64,000 bases of DNA from Lunularia cruciata (taxonomy: Eukaryota; Streptophyta; Marchantiopsida; Lunulariales; Lunulariaceae), in contig OX419757.1 of NCBI GenBank assembly GCA_948567375.1, positions 60,636,001 to 60,700,000 on the forward strand. Direction: 5' to 3'. Positions 1 to 11,000 of the stretch are shown piece by piece (position 1 is the first letter of the stretch; every line of letters starts with the position of its first letter). Under the pieces are notes generated by a model. That model was not told the DNA's origin. It made no database searches and saw only the letters and a list, made by a program, of their open reading frames with translations. The translations under genes and the position numbers were made by a program.

Positions 1-633
1 CTTTTCCCCTCCCATTTGGTATAATCTCTTCTAGCATTGTTCTTCAACCAGCCTACCTCATCCTTATAGTTACACTCCTCTCCTTCGTATCTCGACTAAG
101 AGCTTTTGATAGGCCGATTATGGAAATCTTCGGTGATATTATTGGACCCAAGACATTTGCGTGTGTGATTGGGGATTTGGCACGTAGACTACAAATCTCA
201 TGTGGAGTGATTGGCTTGCTATCTATGGAGGAGATTGCACCTATATTGTTTTTGGGTAGTTGTGCTCTCTCGGCACCTCTATTTTCCTCTCATTTTGTGG
301 TTGTTGATAGACCGGTTTTGGAGACTTATGTGATATAGATGGAATTGGATCCTTTTCTCTCCAAATGTTATTGTGCAAGACGAGAGATAGTCTATCCCCA
401 TGGGCACAAGAGGACATGCTTCACTATTGTTATATTGGACTAGAGGTTTACAATCTTCTTTGATGGAGCGACAATGTGACCATACGTTACATTCTCCCTT
501 AGTTGACTCCTCCATTCCTCATGCTACTAGAGCACACCTTTGCTCTTGCTCCGGCAAGAGTGCAGGCTCTTGGATCCTAGCTCGACCATGCATTAGAGCA
601 TTCTGACTTGCACAAGCTACTTTCTCTACATCA

Positions 634-1340
634 ATGAGGTTTCACCTAGGTTTGGTCCACCCATCTATATCTTCATTACTCACTTGTGAGTGTGGTTCTA
701 CACTAGATGCAGCAGATGTCCATATGACATGGTGTCCTTTTGAAGGAAAGAAGATAGTTATTTATGATGCTATTAAGGACATAGTGTTTGCTATGGCACA
801 AGAGAGTGGATACTTGGCTTGGAGTGAGCATTTGTATGCTTTGCAAACGACACATGTCAGTGCAAAATTATACTTGGTTGGAGATGATCAGGTGATAGTG
901 GCGGATATCATGGTTACAGACCCTATGCAAGATACAATTTTGGAGGGAGTGGTTACCAATCCCCCTGAATGGGCCACAAGTGCAGCAAATACTTGGCTTG
1001 GAGTGAGCATTTGTATGCTTTGCAGACGACACATGTCAAGGAAAACTTATACTTGGTCTGAGATGATCAGGTGATAGTGGCGGATATCATGGTTACAGAC
1101 CCTATGCAAGATACAATTTTGGAGGGAGTGATTACCAATCCCCCTGAATGGGCAACGAATGCAGCAGCAGGTCGCAAGGTCTCCAAGTATTGGAGCATGC
1201 AGCGAGGTCACCTCTTTGTTCCTCTAGCCTTGGAGTTATATGGAGCAATGGACACGTTGTTAGACACAATTATTAGGAAGTGCACTAGAGCTTATCATGT
1301 TAGGTACCAAGGGTACCACTTTCACTCTCATCTTATGTAG
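634..1340 (+). pseudogene. L1 C-terminal zinc module and restriction-like endonuclease, with internal duplication
   Basis: The frame from 634 shows a CECG...H..TWC module (ligand pattern CxC, then H and C) about 20 residues in. A segment reading LYLVGDDQVIVADIMVTDP follows. The spacing of Asp residues resembles the PD...D core of the restriction-like endonuclease of R2-type LINEs. A duplication of about 179 nt then repeats this core (811-989 and 990-1168), which shifts the frame so that the C-terminal block (GRKVSKYW, VPLALELYGAMDT) lies in the frame open from 1071 to 1340. The family relationship is inferred from the order of modules. The catalytic assignment is by eye. Confidence 0.6.
811..1168 (+). 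repeat. Direct tandem duplication (period about 179 nt) in L1
   Basis: The stretch beginning TACTTGGCTTGGAGTGAGCA occurs at 811 and again at 990. The following sequence, through the GCGGATATCATGGTTACAGA segment to CCCCCTGAATGGGC, is repeated with few differences. L2 has only one copy, so the duplication arose in L1 after the two copies separated. Confidence 0.9.
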
Positions 1341-1518
1341 CATATTTTAGATAGTGTGTGTCCATTGCTCTACAAAGGGTAGTGGTTGATGCAATCCATA
1401 AGAGAGCAATCACACTAGGTGATGCATCTTTGGTTGCTTCAGTTGTTTGTAAATCACACAACTTGCATAACTCGGATATCTTAGCTGCATGATTGCAAAT
1501 TTCTCATATGGACTCTAT

Positions 1519-1533
1519 TGGGGTTTAGCCCCA
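1519..1533 (+). other. 3' UTR hairpin of L1
   Basis: TGGGGTTTAGCCCCA can fold as a 5-bp stem with a 5-nt loop. It is followed by an ACTTTACCTTTTTCATCTCTCCCTTGTA-like tract (1533-1560). The same hairpin and tract occur at the end of L2 (4994-5008), so this is a conserved 3' UTR element. A role in RT recognition is inference. Confidence 0.6.
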
Positions 1534-1560
1534 CTTTACCTTTTTCATCTCTCCCTTGTA

Positions 1561-1990
1561 TTGCGGGAGAGTGTGGAGACGGGAGAGGAGAGTGAGAGAC
1601 GTGAGACAATTTCTATAATTTCTGAGGGCTCTCTAGCATGTAGCATTCAAATGAATAGTCGATTCTCTTTGTTTTTCAATTTTGGTTCCATTGGCACCTA
1701 GATTGAAGACTATGGAGAATGGAGTAGAAAGTTATGAAGATTTTTAGCTTTTTTAGGGTTTAGAGTGATCATTACACATTGAGAGTGATGGGTTGGGAAT
1801 TTTCGAATTTTCATTTCCAATCTCTTGGTTTTCATGATTAAATTCCATGGGAATTTAGTTTGAAAATTTTGGAGATGGAAATTGAAAGTTATGAGAGCTT
1901 ATAGATTTTAGGGTTTGGAGAGATTGTTTTCTTATGTGAGTTGAGATGTAAGGGGTTTTGTTTTTGCAGATATGTGGAGATATGGAGAGG
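1561..1990. other. Stretch between L1 and L2, possible L2 5' UTR
   Basis: This AT-rich stretch has no plausible gene. It contains loosely repeated phrases (TTTTAGGGTTT-like, GAATTTTC-like, GAAAGTTATGA) around 1720-1930. It could be the 5' UTR of L2 or unique sequence between the copies. I cannot place the boundary. Confidence 0.3.
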
Positions 1991-2027
1991 AGCAGCATGT
2001 GTTACTATCACTATTCTTGTGCTAGCC

Positions 2028-2177
2028 ATGGCTACACCTTCCCATGTAGGGTCGCCTAGAGCGGGTCTGGATACACCATGCCCGGTGTGTCATCGACGCT
2101 TTACCTTGCAAGGGGTAAAGACCCATGTGGGAAGGATGCAAAAGGACTATGATTGGACCACTTGGGAGGCCCACGTG
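2028..2177 (+). pseudogene. L2 ORF N-terminus with zinc finger
   Basis: The ATG at 2028 opens a 50-codon frame. It contains CPVCHRRFTLQGVKTHVGRM, with Cys pairs at 2079 and 2088 and a His about 12 residues later. The final ligand expected four or five residues on (H or C) is Gln here, so the finger is probably damaged. R2-like LINEs commonly carry such DNA-binding fingers upstream of RT. The frame stops at 2178 and the message continues in another frame from 2153. Confidence 0.55.
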
Positions 2178-4050
2178 TGACGAGCAACCACATCAACAGC
2201 GGTGACACTCAAGATTACGCACGCTTCGTCTATACCTTTGTTGATCGTTCTAGTGATATAGATCGAGTCGTGGGAGTGGTTAGCTTCTCAGGCGGTTGCA
2301 TTTTGGGGTTATTTGAGACTAGTTTTCCATGTCCATGTCTATTCCATAGGCTACCCCGCACACTCCATGATGAGGCTAGACAGGCTTTTTGCCTACCACT
2401 TGATTGTTTGGCACGTGATCCCTTGGACGAGTTAGCATGGTTCCTATTCCTCCTACTCCCTCAATGGTGTCTTTGTTATGCTAGAGGGGGACATGCGGGG
2501 CATAGAGAGGTGGCGGCTAGATTTTGTCAATTTCGAGCGGGGGATTGGGCAGCCCTTCAAGAGGAGTCTGTTAGGGCTACACGATTTAGGAGATAGGCAT
2601 CGCCACCGGATACCACAAATTCCACTCGATTACGACAATGTAGGACATTGGGTCAGGCGGGAGAGTTTAGTAGAGCAACATGAGTGCTACACCCTTTGTC
2701 TATAGCGAGTCCTACTGATGAGACCATCTCTTCCCTATGCTCATTGCATCCGATAGCAGTAGAAGGACTACCGCTAGAGGTCTTAGATTATCAGCCTGAG
2801 CAGCCTTTATGTCTTGAGAGGTCACTATTTGCACAAGCATTGTGCACTGCCCCTCGCCTTTCCTCGGGAGGCTTGTCATGGATGGTTTATGAGCACCTTA
2901 GAGATTGCTTCCAAGCAAATGATCCTTCTAGTGGTTTTACTAAGTTGTTTCAGGTGGCTGTAGCATTAGCAAGAGAAACATTCCTATGTTTGTTAGTTGG
3001 GTGTTAGGTGCTAGTCAACTTCTCACGATGGAGAAGGACACGAGAGGCATTAGACCGATTGCTATTAGAGAGATCTTTTTGTGTTTGGTCAGTTGTACCA
3101 TTGTCCTTCAGCATCGTTCTCACTTTTGACAGCACCTTAGTCCACATCAGTTTGGAGCAGCTACACCTGGAGGATGTGAGGCTATATCTCTAGGCATTAG
3201 AGCACTCCTAGATATCCATCCGGAGTGGGTCGTCCTACAGGTGGATGTTGAGAACACTTTTAATAGCATCTCACGTGCATCCATCTTTAGAGAGCTTAGG
3301 GAGGCTGGTGGATCCTTGGTGAGTCTCATTCCTTTTGTGCGGTCTTTCTATGGCTCTCCTGCTTCCTTTTACTACCAGCATGGTGGTTCATAGGAAGGAG
3401 TCACCGTCTTGGAGTCAGCTGTTGGTACATGTCAAGGAGATCCTTTGGGGGGGCCCTTATTTGCCATGGCTCACTTTAGAGCTCTCCTATCTATTACTTT
3501 GGCCATGCCAGGTTGTGTATTTCCCTCCTTGGCAGATGATACACGCATCATAGGCCATGTAGATCAGATTAGGCAGGCTTTTGACTACTTAATTACCGAG
3601 CTACATCTAGTAGGCTTGAGAGTCAAGGTGTCAAAGTGTAGGGCATGGTCCCCTTTAGGTATTCCTCCCTACCTTGAGCTTCCAGAGGGGTGTATCACAT
3701 CCACAAATGGACTACATGTTCTTGGAGTGCCAGTAGGATCGAAGTATTTTGTCACACGCTTCTTGGATGTTGCCCTTGTAGAGGATGTTCTCCATGTGGA
3801 TGACCTTCTATTACTAGGAGATCCGCATGTGGCATTTGGTATACTCTCTTCCAGTATTGCTCATCGACCTTCCTACCTCATCTGTACAGTTCCCTCCTCA
3901 CTGTCCTTCCTATCACGTCTGAGAGCATTTGATAGGAGGATTATGGGAGTCTTTGGTGATATTATTGGACCAAGGACTTTTGAGTGTGTGAACACAGGTG
4001 GAGGGAGGAGCCTTTTCTCTCCAGGTGTTATTGCGGCAGACAAGAGATAG
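2153..4050 (+). pseudogene. L2 reverse transcriptase (broken)
   Basis: Recognisable RT pieces are spread over several frames. LSSGGLSWMVYEHLRDCF is near 2857. VVLQVDVENTFNSISRASIF lies at about 3229-3288 and holds the first catalytic Asp. The CQGDPLGGPLFAMA block is at about 3430, and ADDTRIIG (3532-3555) supplies the Asp pair, with Ala-Asp-Asp in place of the commoner Tyr-x-Asp-Asp. A single TAG near 3389 interrupts the frame running from about 3190 to 4050. Upstream frames are joined only through indels. Function is lost in this copy. Confidence 0.7.
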
Positions 4051-4172
4051 TCTATCCCCATGAGAACAAGAGTGTTTTCCACCATTTGCTTCACTATCGT
4101 CAGATTGGACTAAAGGTTTACAGTCTTCCTTGATGGAGCGACAGTGTGAGCATACGCTACATTCTCTCTTAG

Positions 4173-4812
4173 TTGACTCGTCCATTCCTCAGGCTACTAG
4201 AGCATGGAAAGGGTGCAAGCTGGTGGATCCTAGCTCGACCGTGCATTAGGGCTTTCCGACTCGCACTGGCTACTTTCTCTACCGCGATGAGGTTTCGCCT
4301 AGGTTTGGTCCACCCATCTGCATCTTCACTACTCACTTGTGAGTGTGGTTCTACACTAGATGCAGCGGCGGTCCACATGACACGGTGTCCTTTCGGAGGA
4401 CAGAGGATAGCTACCCATGATGCCATTAGAGACATAGTGTTTGCTCTGGCGCGAGAGAGTGGATACTTGGCTTGGAGGGAGCGTTTGTATGCTTTGCAGA
4501 CGACACGTGTCAGGGCAGACTTATACTTGGTCCGAGATTGATCAGGTGACAGTAGCGGATGTCGTGGTCACCGACCCTACGCGGGATATAGTTTCGGAGG
4601 GAGTGATTACCCATCCCCCTGGATGGGCGGCGAGTGCAGCAGCAGGTCGCAAGGTCTCCAAGTATAGGGGCATGTAGCGAGGTCACCTCTTTGTGCCTCT
4701 AGCCTTGGAGTTATATGGAGCGATGGACACGGCATTTGACACATTTGTCAGGGAGGGCGCGAGAGCTTATCATGTTAGGCGAAAGGGGTACCACTCTCAC
4801 TCTCATACTTTG
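4173..4812 (+). pseudogene. L2 CCHC module and restriction-like endonuclease (broken)
   Basis: The frame 4173-4541 carries CECGSTLDAAAVHMTRC followed by a conserved helix-rich block (HDAIRDIVFALARESGYLAW) and RADLYLV. An indel near 4540 moves the continuation, QVTVADVVVTDPTRD, into the frame ending at 4677. A further stop at 4675-4677 (TAG) precedes the C-terminal block VPLALELYGAMDT. The RADLYLV...VADVVV pairing resembles the PD...D core of restriction-like endonucleases. L1 keeps the equivalent region in a single frame, so the indel is specific to L2. Confidence 0.65.
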
Positions 4813-4993
4813 TAGTATATTTTAGACAGCGTGTGTCCATTGCTCTATAGAGTGCAGTGGCTGGTGCAATCCATAGGAAAGCAATCACATTAGGTGATGT
4901 TTCTTCGGATGCTCCCGTTGTGTGTAGACCGTACGACTTGCATAGCTCGGATATCTTAGGTGCGGTAGGGCAGATTTCTCATACAGACTCTAT

Positions 4994-5008
4994 TGGGGCT
5001 TAGCCCCA
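4994..5008 (+). other. 3' UTR hairpin of L2
   Basis: TGGGGCTTAGCCCCA repeats the L1 hairpin at 1519-1533 with one loop change. It is followed by a T-rich and C-rich tract ending CTCTCCCTTGTA. Confidence 0.6.
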
Positions 5009-5025
5009 TGTTACCTTTTTTGTCT

Positions 5026-5150
5026 CTCCCTTGTAAGCCTGATGGGGTCTTCCCATCCTTCATTTTTCCTACACAGTCGCCTTTTTCCACTTGTACAGGC
5101 TTGATAGGGTCTTCCAATCATTCATTTTTTCTCCGCGGTCGCCCTTGCCC
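5026..5150 (+). repeat. Two tandem LINE tail units
   Basis: Two units of about 60-65 nt share the pattern TTGTA..GGC/CCTGAT.GGGTCTTCC...CATTTTT...GTCGCC. The first starts near 5033 and the second near 5092. A third unit sits alone at 6718-6782. They look like the variable 3' tail of the LINE family. Confidence 0.6.
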
Positions 5151-5157
5151 TACAGGG

Positions 5158-5523
5158 TTACCATGTAACAAAACCACTGTGGGTCCACTCCTGCTCGCGA
5201 GCGCGCTTAAAATGCGTCGCTCTATGTGTGGACGTCCCACATATCCATCCCTCAACATTTTCATCACTGACTATGAAGGAATATGACTTGGCGAAGGCTA
5301 CGGACTTGACAAATTGACGCGTATCTTTGCCTTCCTGCAACAGTTTGGAAATTCGACCGTAGGCCTCAAGTAATTCTTCCCGAAGCATCATTAACCTATC
5401 TGGAAAAAGACTTGCAGTAAGCTTGAAACGACATCCGCCAAAGACTGGGGTCCGTCTCCTACCAAGCATTTCTTTTAGATCCATTTCCAGCAATGTTTGT
5501 CTTCCTCCTATATTTCCCGCCAA
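5158..5523 (-). CDS. Possible exon(s) of an unrecognised gene
   Basis: The minus strand is open for 121 codons. The part around 5260-5450 has a protein-like composition with regular charged and hydrophobic alternation (for example LREELLEAYGRISKLLQEGK and FVKSVAFAKSYSFIVSDE) that suggests an amphipathic helical segment. A second open stretch, 5508-5729, contains AGAVAAFSALPPQILDLGNK and could be an upstream exon joined by a short intron. I do not recognise a family. The last residues (below about 5260) run into GC-rich sequence and probably are not coding. It may be a relic or chance. Confidence 0.25.
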   Translation of the reverse strand: MAGNIGGRQTLLEMDLKEMLGRRRTPVFGGCRFKLTASLFPDRLMMLREELLEAYGRISKLLQEGKDTRQFVKSVAFAKSYSFIVSDENVEGWICGTSTHRATHFKRAREQEWTHSGFVTW

Positions 5524-6702
5524 ATATGATTCTCAGATATGCCAACTCGTGCTCCTCCCGGAGATTCACCAACTGGGTAGGGACTTCTCCCACGCTCTAT
5601 TGCTATATGCCATTTATTGCCCAAATCCAGTATCTGAGGTGGAAGAGCCGAAAAGGCTGCGACTGCACCTGCTACCCCGGCCATCGGGCCCGAGCTGTGA
5701 CACGAAAGTATGGGATCGAGCCGTAACACAATCGTGATGCATGCACACCGTTTAGTTCTAAGTTACTTTTGTTTTTCAGGTAGAAGAAACTCTGATCGCG
5801 AAGATGCTTGTGTTTATTACAAGTGGAGAGAAGAACTTCAAGTTGATTTGAGATTGGTATATATACGCTGGAATCGATCTAGAGTGTAAGTCATCTCTAG
5901 TGCTAGGACCAGAAACTCTTACTTGTACAGTGTAGTGCCACTTGCCAAGCTGGTGAACAGCTAAATCGAGAAACTCCCTTTACTACAACTCTTTGAATTG
6001 GACTATTGCCTCGTACACGCTCCGACAAACTCTTGTGAGAGCATAAAAGAAGTCGAAACTCTGCCTCACCATCAAGTCGACACAGCTATTTTACATCACC
6101 GGATCTACGAATCCGCTCTGGATCCCAGATTTACACCATGCCAATCCTCAGCCTTAAGCGCAAATCTATGCATCAACTCGTAACTGAGATTCAGCTCTGG
6201 TCGTGTCGGCAATACAGCACTTCATATTCATATGCCTGAGATCCTGAAAGCGCGAGATCTACCAGTCACACGGAACATTGTCTCAAGCATATACGATGCA
6301 TATACGATTTAGCATATACGCTGGTGAAGAGACACCTCAAACTATGCCTAACCTTTCAAGGTGGGTATATCGACCAATCACCACGGAAGGAAGCATCTGA
6401 GTTCCTTCCAGTAATCACTGACTTGACGCGTTCAGATCCCATATATATTTGAGCAGTAAAGTCATTGTGATACTACATATTTGGTTCCCCTCTTTTACCA
6501 AGTCTTCCTGATCTTCAAATATATTTTTCAACCACCCCAAGATAGATGAGCCTATCCACAAGAGAAAGTACACCGCTTAGGATTCCCACAATTAGGAGTT
6601 ATTTTCTTTGAGAACTTAAATTTATTACCGTGTTCCTGGTCCGCATTCTTCCCTTAAAGTCCCTTTGATATCAGATCAAAGCAGCAGACGTTCCCAAAAT
6701 AC

Positions 6703-6782
6703 GTACCTTTTTGTCTCTCCCTTGTACGGCTTGATGGGATCATCCCATCCTTCGTGTTTGCTACGAGGTCGCACTTCTCTCC
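6703..6782 (+). mobile_element. Orphan LINE 3' tail fragment
   Basis: The sequence ACCTTTTTGTCTCTCCCTTG is followed by a GGCTTGATGGGATCATCCCATCC-like tract (6705-6752). It repeats the end of L2 (5010-5090) without any LINE coding sequence before it. A severely 5'-truncated insertion is the simplest explanation. Confidence 0.55.
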
Positions 6783-8070
6783 AAAATTGTTGGAGATGTG
6801 ACGGCACCACAGTGGATAACTATCCATAGCTTACTGTCGTCTTGCACGGCTGGAGGTACTTCCAGCTCACAACAAGAGACGACTGGGTGCATTCCCATCT
6901 GCGGTATTCACACCTTATGCCAGATTCCCGGATCTTCCCGACAAACTTCTGCAGTGTACTTCTGCAGTTCGTTCGGAGAGGAGACGTGAGAAGTGGCAAA
7001 TAGATGAAAAATAAACGCGTATATGAACGGAGAATTGCGTACAGAGAAGTCAATTCTGCGGTGAAATGCCCTCGTGGTAATCTTTCAGTTGACATTCTTG
7101 ACAGTGTACCTAAGCAAGATCCTAACGTACTCTTGACATCCGCCGCGACTTTTAACTTGTTTCGGACTTCATGTGAGTCTTGCTTTACAATTTTGTGGCT
7201 GCCTCAGAGTAGTTCTGATCGGTAAAGTGTCTCGAGTTGATGCCTTCATACATATGGTGGATTTGACAGGAAGTAAATGCACTTTTCGTTTGATCAAACC
7301 AATCACCGTTCGTTAATCGTCAATCATAACATTGAATAGATTTCAAACGCCAGACCTTGCTCTCATGTGATAAATTTAACATTGAACTGTCTCCCGAAGG
7401 CAGATAAAAAGCTCCTCATGCTGTTGCCTGCCGCAGTCGTTCGGCTCTCTTGATCAAAGTGTTGGTAGGTCCGTTTATACAAATATACAGCACGATGTAA
7501 ATATATCCAGAGTTCCTGGGTTAGATATGGCGTCAGTCCATATCTTTGATTGAGAGCTGGCGGCTACTAGTTAATGAGATAACAAATATTCCGGATGTCA
7601 AATTACTCGCAAGACCCCTTCCATGAAGTAAATGAATCAGAACTTGACGCCCATGAGATCTTAGTAATTGAAGTACATGCAAACAATGGTCAGTTACAAA
7701 GAATTTCATCCTGACATAATAACAAGTAGTTTGATCCTGAAAAGTCAATGTGATTCCTTGGGACGAAGATTGTAAGTCATTTTTGCACGCTCACGTCAAA
7801 TATAATGAGACATCTGATGACAGCAAACATGAAATAAGCAGCTAAAGCGAGCCTCCTCAACGATTAACAAAATGATGGCAACAGGTTTCTACACCGCAAG
7901 CAACCCTTAACGTCGTGGGTTCCGTGAGTTATGTACATTATGGCTTGGTTGGCACCCCTGAACTATGCTATCTTACAGAGTTTGGAAATCCTTTGCTGAG
8001 TTGATGCAAGAGGTGATTTCCAACAAGAACCGTACACTAGTCAGACAATGGACTGGTATATCCACGTTTC

Positions 8071-11000
8071 TCAATTCAAGCTGGAGAGCTTCTCTAGGAG
8101 TAGCTTAGATTCAGCAGCCCAATCCACGGGGGACACAGAACGCACTGTAATGCGCTGCCGCTTCTCACCCATATATTCGGTTTGAGACACACTAAGTCGT
8201 AGCATTCGTGACTCCCAAGCGGCACCCTTCAGAACCCTCTGGTATTCTCCGTGGTCGTTGTCCTGAAATTGATCACGATTTTTCTTGGTCAGAAACTGTC
8301 TGAGAGAGGTCTTAACTACCAACTAAACGAGCAAATATTGCTAGAAAGGAGGGTAACACGAAAACGCACCTGGCTTTTGATAGTGTTCAAGCTCTCTGCA
8401 GAGTGACCTAGTATTGATTCAGCTTGCTCGTTGAAGGCTGATAGCCAGGCTTCCCCAGAATGATCAGACACCTTGGCTAACATGATATATCTGCGTTTAT
8501 AGCGGAGAATCGACTTAGCAGCAAGAACTTTGCGGTGGAAACACAGTGAAACTTGTCGTTTCAAGGATATCACGCTCTGAGGACAAAACCGATGGCATGG
8601 ACTTCCACCACAAGGATGTTTCTAACAGGCTCAGAAAATTATACCTCCTGTTGCAGGAGTCGTAGTTCTTAGAACATCCTTCACACCAGTATGATGAATC
8701 AGATTCCTGATTCACCTTTCGATTGCACGCTGTGCACGCAAGGTACCACATTGCTTGGTCTGGTTTGATAAAACTGATGCAAGCTCTAACTGTGAACCAT
8801 GCCGGCTGCACATGATTTTCCCACAACACCGTTAGAAGATGTTTCCAGAAAACGAATGCAAATAGAGGGTGTTATCATCTCCGCGTCTATATATGGCTAC
8901 GTATGTGGGGGTCACTCGCCATAGACCGGAAATCCGAGAACACTTCACCAGTAAACAATTTGCACTGAAGAATAGAACATGCAGAGGACCTTCCATCTCT
9001 GTGTAGATCCGAACAAGATTCTCACGTGAGGGGGTGCTGAATGATGTAGGGAACTGAGAAGCACTGACCTTCCCTTCACCGATGTCAGGGAGAGTGACAT
9101 CAGCTAATTTCGCTCGTTCAGCTGGCAGAGAGGAACCCATGCCTCCACCGCTCCTTCCGGGAAGATTGGCCCCAGCAGGGGCCATTGTCGCTGTCTTACC
9201 GCTTTCTTCGTACCTGTAGAATGGTTCGAACAAGTAAGCTTTAAGAGTCCATATGCAAACTTTGAATCAGATGAACCTGCAGGTGTGGATAAGAGTTGAC
9301 AATCGATTGCACGTAACCACCCGAGACACTCACCAGTCGCGTAGGTTTTTCGCCTCTGGAATGTCGGCGTGGAATACTACAGTACTGTTCGATGTCGTGG
9401 ACAGCGAAATACCTGCAATGATAAAGAAATTGAATGTGATCAATTAAGCTGAATTCTTGATGTAAACTTGCAGAGTCCCAATTTAAGTCGTGCAATCGAG
9501 TAGCTATGAAGCCATGCCGAAGAAACACAAATAGGTCAGAACTAGATAGCAATCAATGAGGTAAGGGCCTTTCAAGAGCGTTCTACCTTGATAGTCGCTG
9601 ACCCTAATGCCCCTGAATACAACGACGGGAGCTTGATCGACCATGTCGAGGAGTTTGGAACCTTGTTCAGTGGCTAAAGCATTCCACAGGGTAATGACAA
9701 CAGTCTTATTGCTGCGATACACCACAATTAAAATATCAGATCTTGTTCAGTATCAAACTTCGTTCGCTTGCTTAAAAGAACAGTTCATCTCCGGGAAGTG
9801 GTGTGCAGTGTAAGCCTCTCACCTTTGATCAGCGATAGTAATGTCACGTTTCGGGATCTCCTCATTGTTGCTCTTCCGTCGAATGCTTACACTCGAACCG
9901 ACACTCTGGACCACTCCGACGACATCTGGAGACATCACACAAACAAGATATTCAATGAACTCTCAGACCTATCCGACTAAGATAAGGATACAAAGTTAGA
10001 GATTCAATTAGCGGTACGAAAACTGATAATAACAATAATAGTGTGAAGGTGAAAGGTGCCCCCAGGACATACCGATAAGTTCTCTTCCATTCACATAGGG
10101 GGCCATGTCCGAGATTTTGACGAGGTTGAACTTGACAAGAGGAATCTTCTTGTCTACCCCATCCTCTTCTGGTATCTCTTCCACTACTGATTTGAGACTC
10201 AGTGTCATCTCGTAGTCATTCTTCAATGTCGAGTATCTCTTGTTCGCAGCCCTTAAGAGACCATTTGAGATGTAATAGAGCTGCAAATTAATGCCACATG
10301 TGTCAATCTACAGCATGAGTAACATAAGCGGTACAATACTTGGGTGGAAGAAAGGGCCGCATCTTCATCTCAACCTTGCATAGATAGGAAGCGTGATCTG
10401 ATCCCTGGTTACTACTTAGAGCAGAAAAGGTACGACAAATACACTAAGGTATAAAATCATCAATGGAGCGGTAGGTTGCTCGACAGTCAATACATAGAGA
10501 AAATGCCTTCAAAACTTCAAACAAGGATTACAAGAGTGATTACCTTCCCTAGGTGGAGCTTATCGTGGAATGCATCAGCAGCCTCTTTGAACATGGTGGC
10601 TTGGATTTGTGTCCCCTGAAAACCAGGATCATCGCCAAATGAAGAGCTTGGTCTGAGAAACTAGCAATTGCAGAGTCGAGAGCTAAAACTTGTGAGTAAT
10701 CGGTGACAAGGAGAAGAGAGCGGTAATTCACGTACTTCTTCATCGGTCAGTTCCACGTTGAAAAGATTGCCTGAACCACGTGCATTCGAGAATGTGCGCA
10801 TTGGCCCCTTGCTTGTAACTCTGACCTTGATAGTCCAGAGGGATTCGTATGGGTTCAGGGAGACCAGAGGATAAACCCTTCGGGAGATTCCCTTCTTCAT
10901 GGCAGGGGCAGCACTGCAAACCCAACAAAGATTTAGAAATAGGTCGACATTAAGGGCTGAAGTCGCTTAAAATCCTCCATATTCCTTGAAGGGCATTGGA

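Larger units (their letters stand above)
1..1560 (+). mobile_element. LINE copy L1, 3' part (restriction-like-endonuclease type)
   Basis: This is the 3' portion of a non-LTR retrotransposon that runs off the left edge of the window. It matches the second copy L2 (about 3850-5030) almost base for base in stretches, in the same order: the end of the reverse transcriptase (FGDIIGPKTF at 132-161), the CxC...H...C zinc module, the endonuclease core, a C-terminal block with VPLALELYGAMDT, and a 3' UTR with a GGGG/CCCC hairpin. The reading frame of the RT part is destroyed by several stops and indels between 330 and 620. The 3' boundary near 1560 is taken from where similarity to L2 fades. There is no poly(A) tail. 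Confidence 0.75.
1991..5030 (+). mobile_element. LINE copy L2 (zinc finger, RT, CCHC plus restriction-like endonuclease)
   Basis: Modules in order are a CxxC zinc finger near 2079-2130, a linker region, reverse transcriptase blocks from about 2840 to 3720, a thumb-like region to about 4050, a CxC...H...C module near 4335-4390, an endonuclease core near 4505-4600 and a 3' UTR with the GGGG/CCCC hairpin. This architecture matches the early-branching LINE clades typified by R2 and NeSL, which encode a restriction-like endonuclease instead of an apurinic one. The copy is decayed by stops and frameshifts. The ends are approximate. Confidence 0.75.
5151..8070. other. Unassigned region downstream of RPA1
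   Basis: This stretch lies between the LINE tail and the 3' end of RPA1. Base composition is less AT-rich than the retrotransposons and codon-like open stretches are short. Apart from the possible exon at 5158-5523 and the LINE tail at 6703-6782, I recognise no gene. It must include the RPA1 3' UTR just below 8071. Confidence 0.4.

Noticed and set aside
5423-5737. Two overlapping plus-strand ORFs
   Set aside because: They overlap the more protein-like minus-strand stretch and have no recognisable motif.
8832-9233. Single 133-codon minus-strand ORF as a separate gene
   Set aside because: Its first part is exon 11 of RPA1 and the remainder is intron 11. A splice donor at 9068 and the phase of exon 12 fit the RPA1 model.
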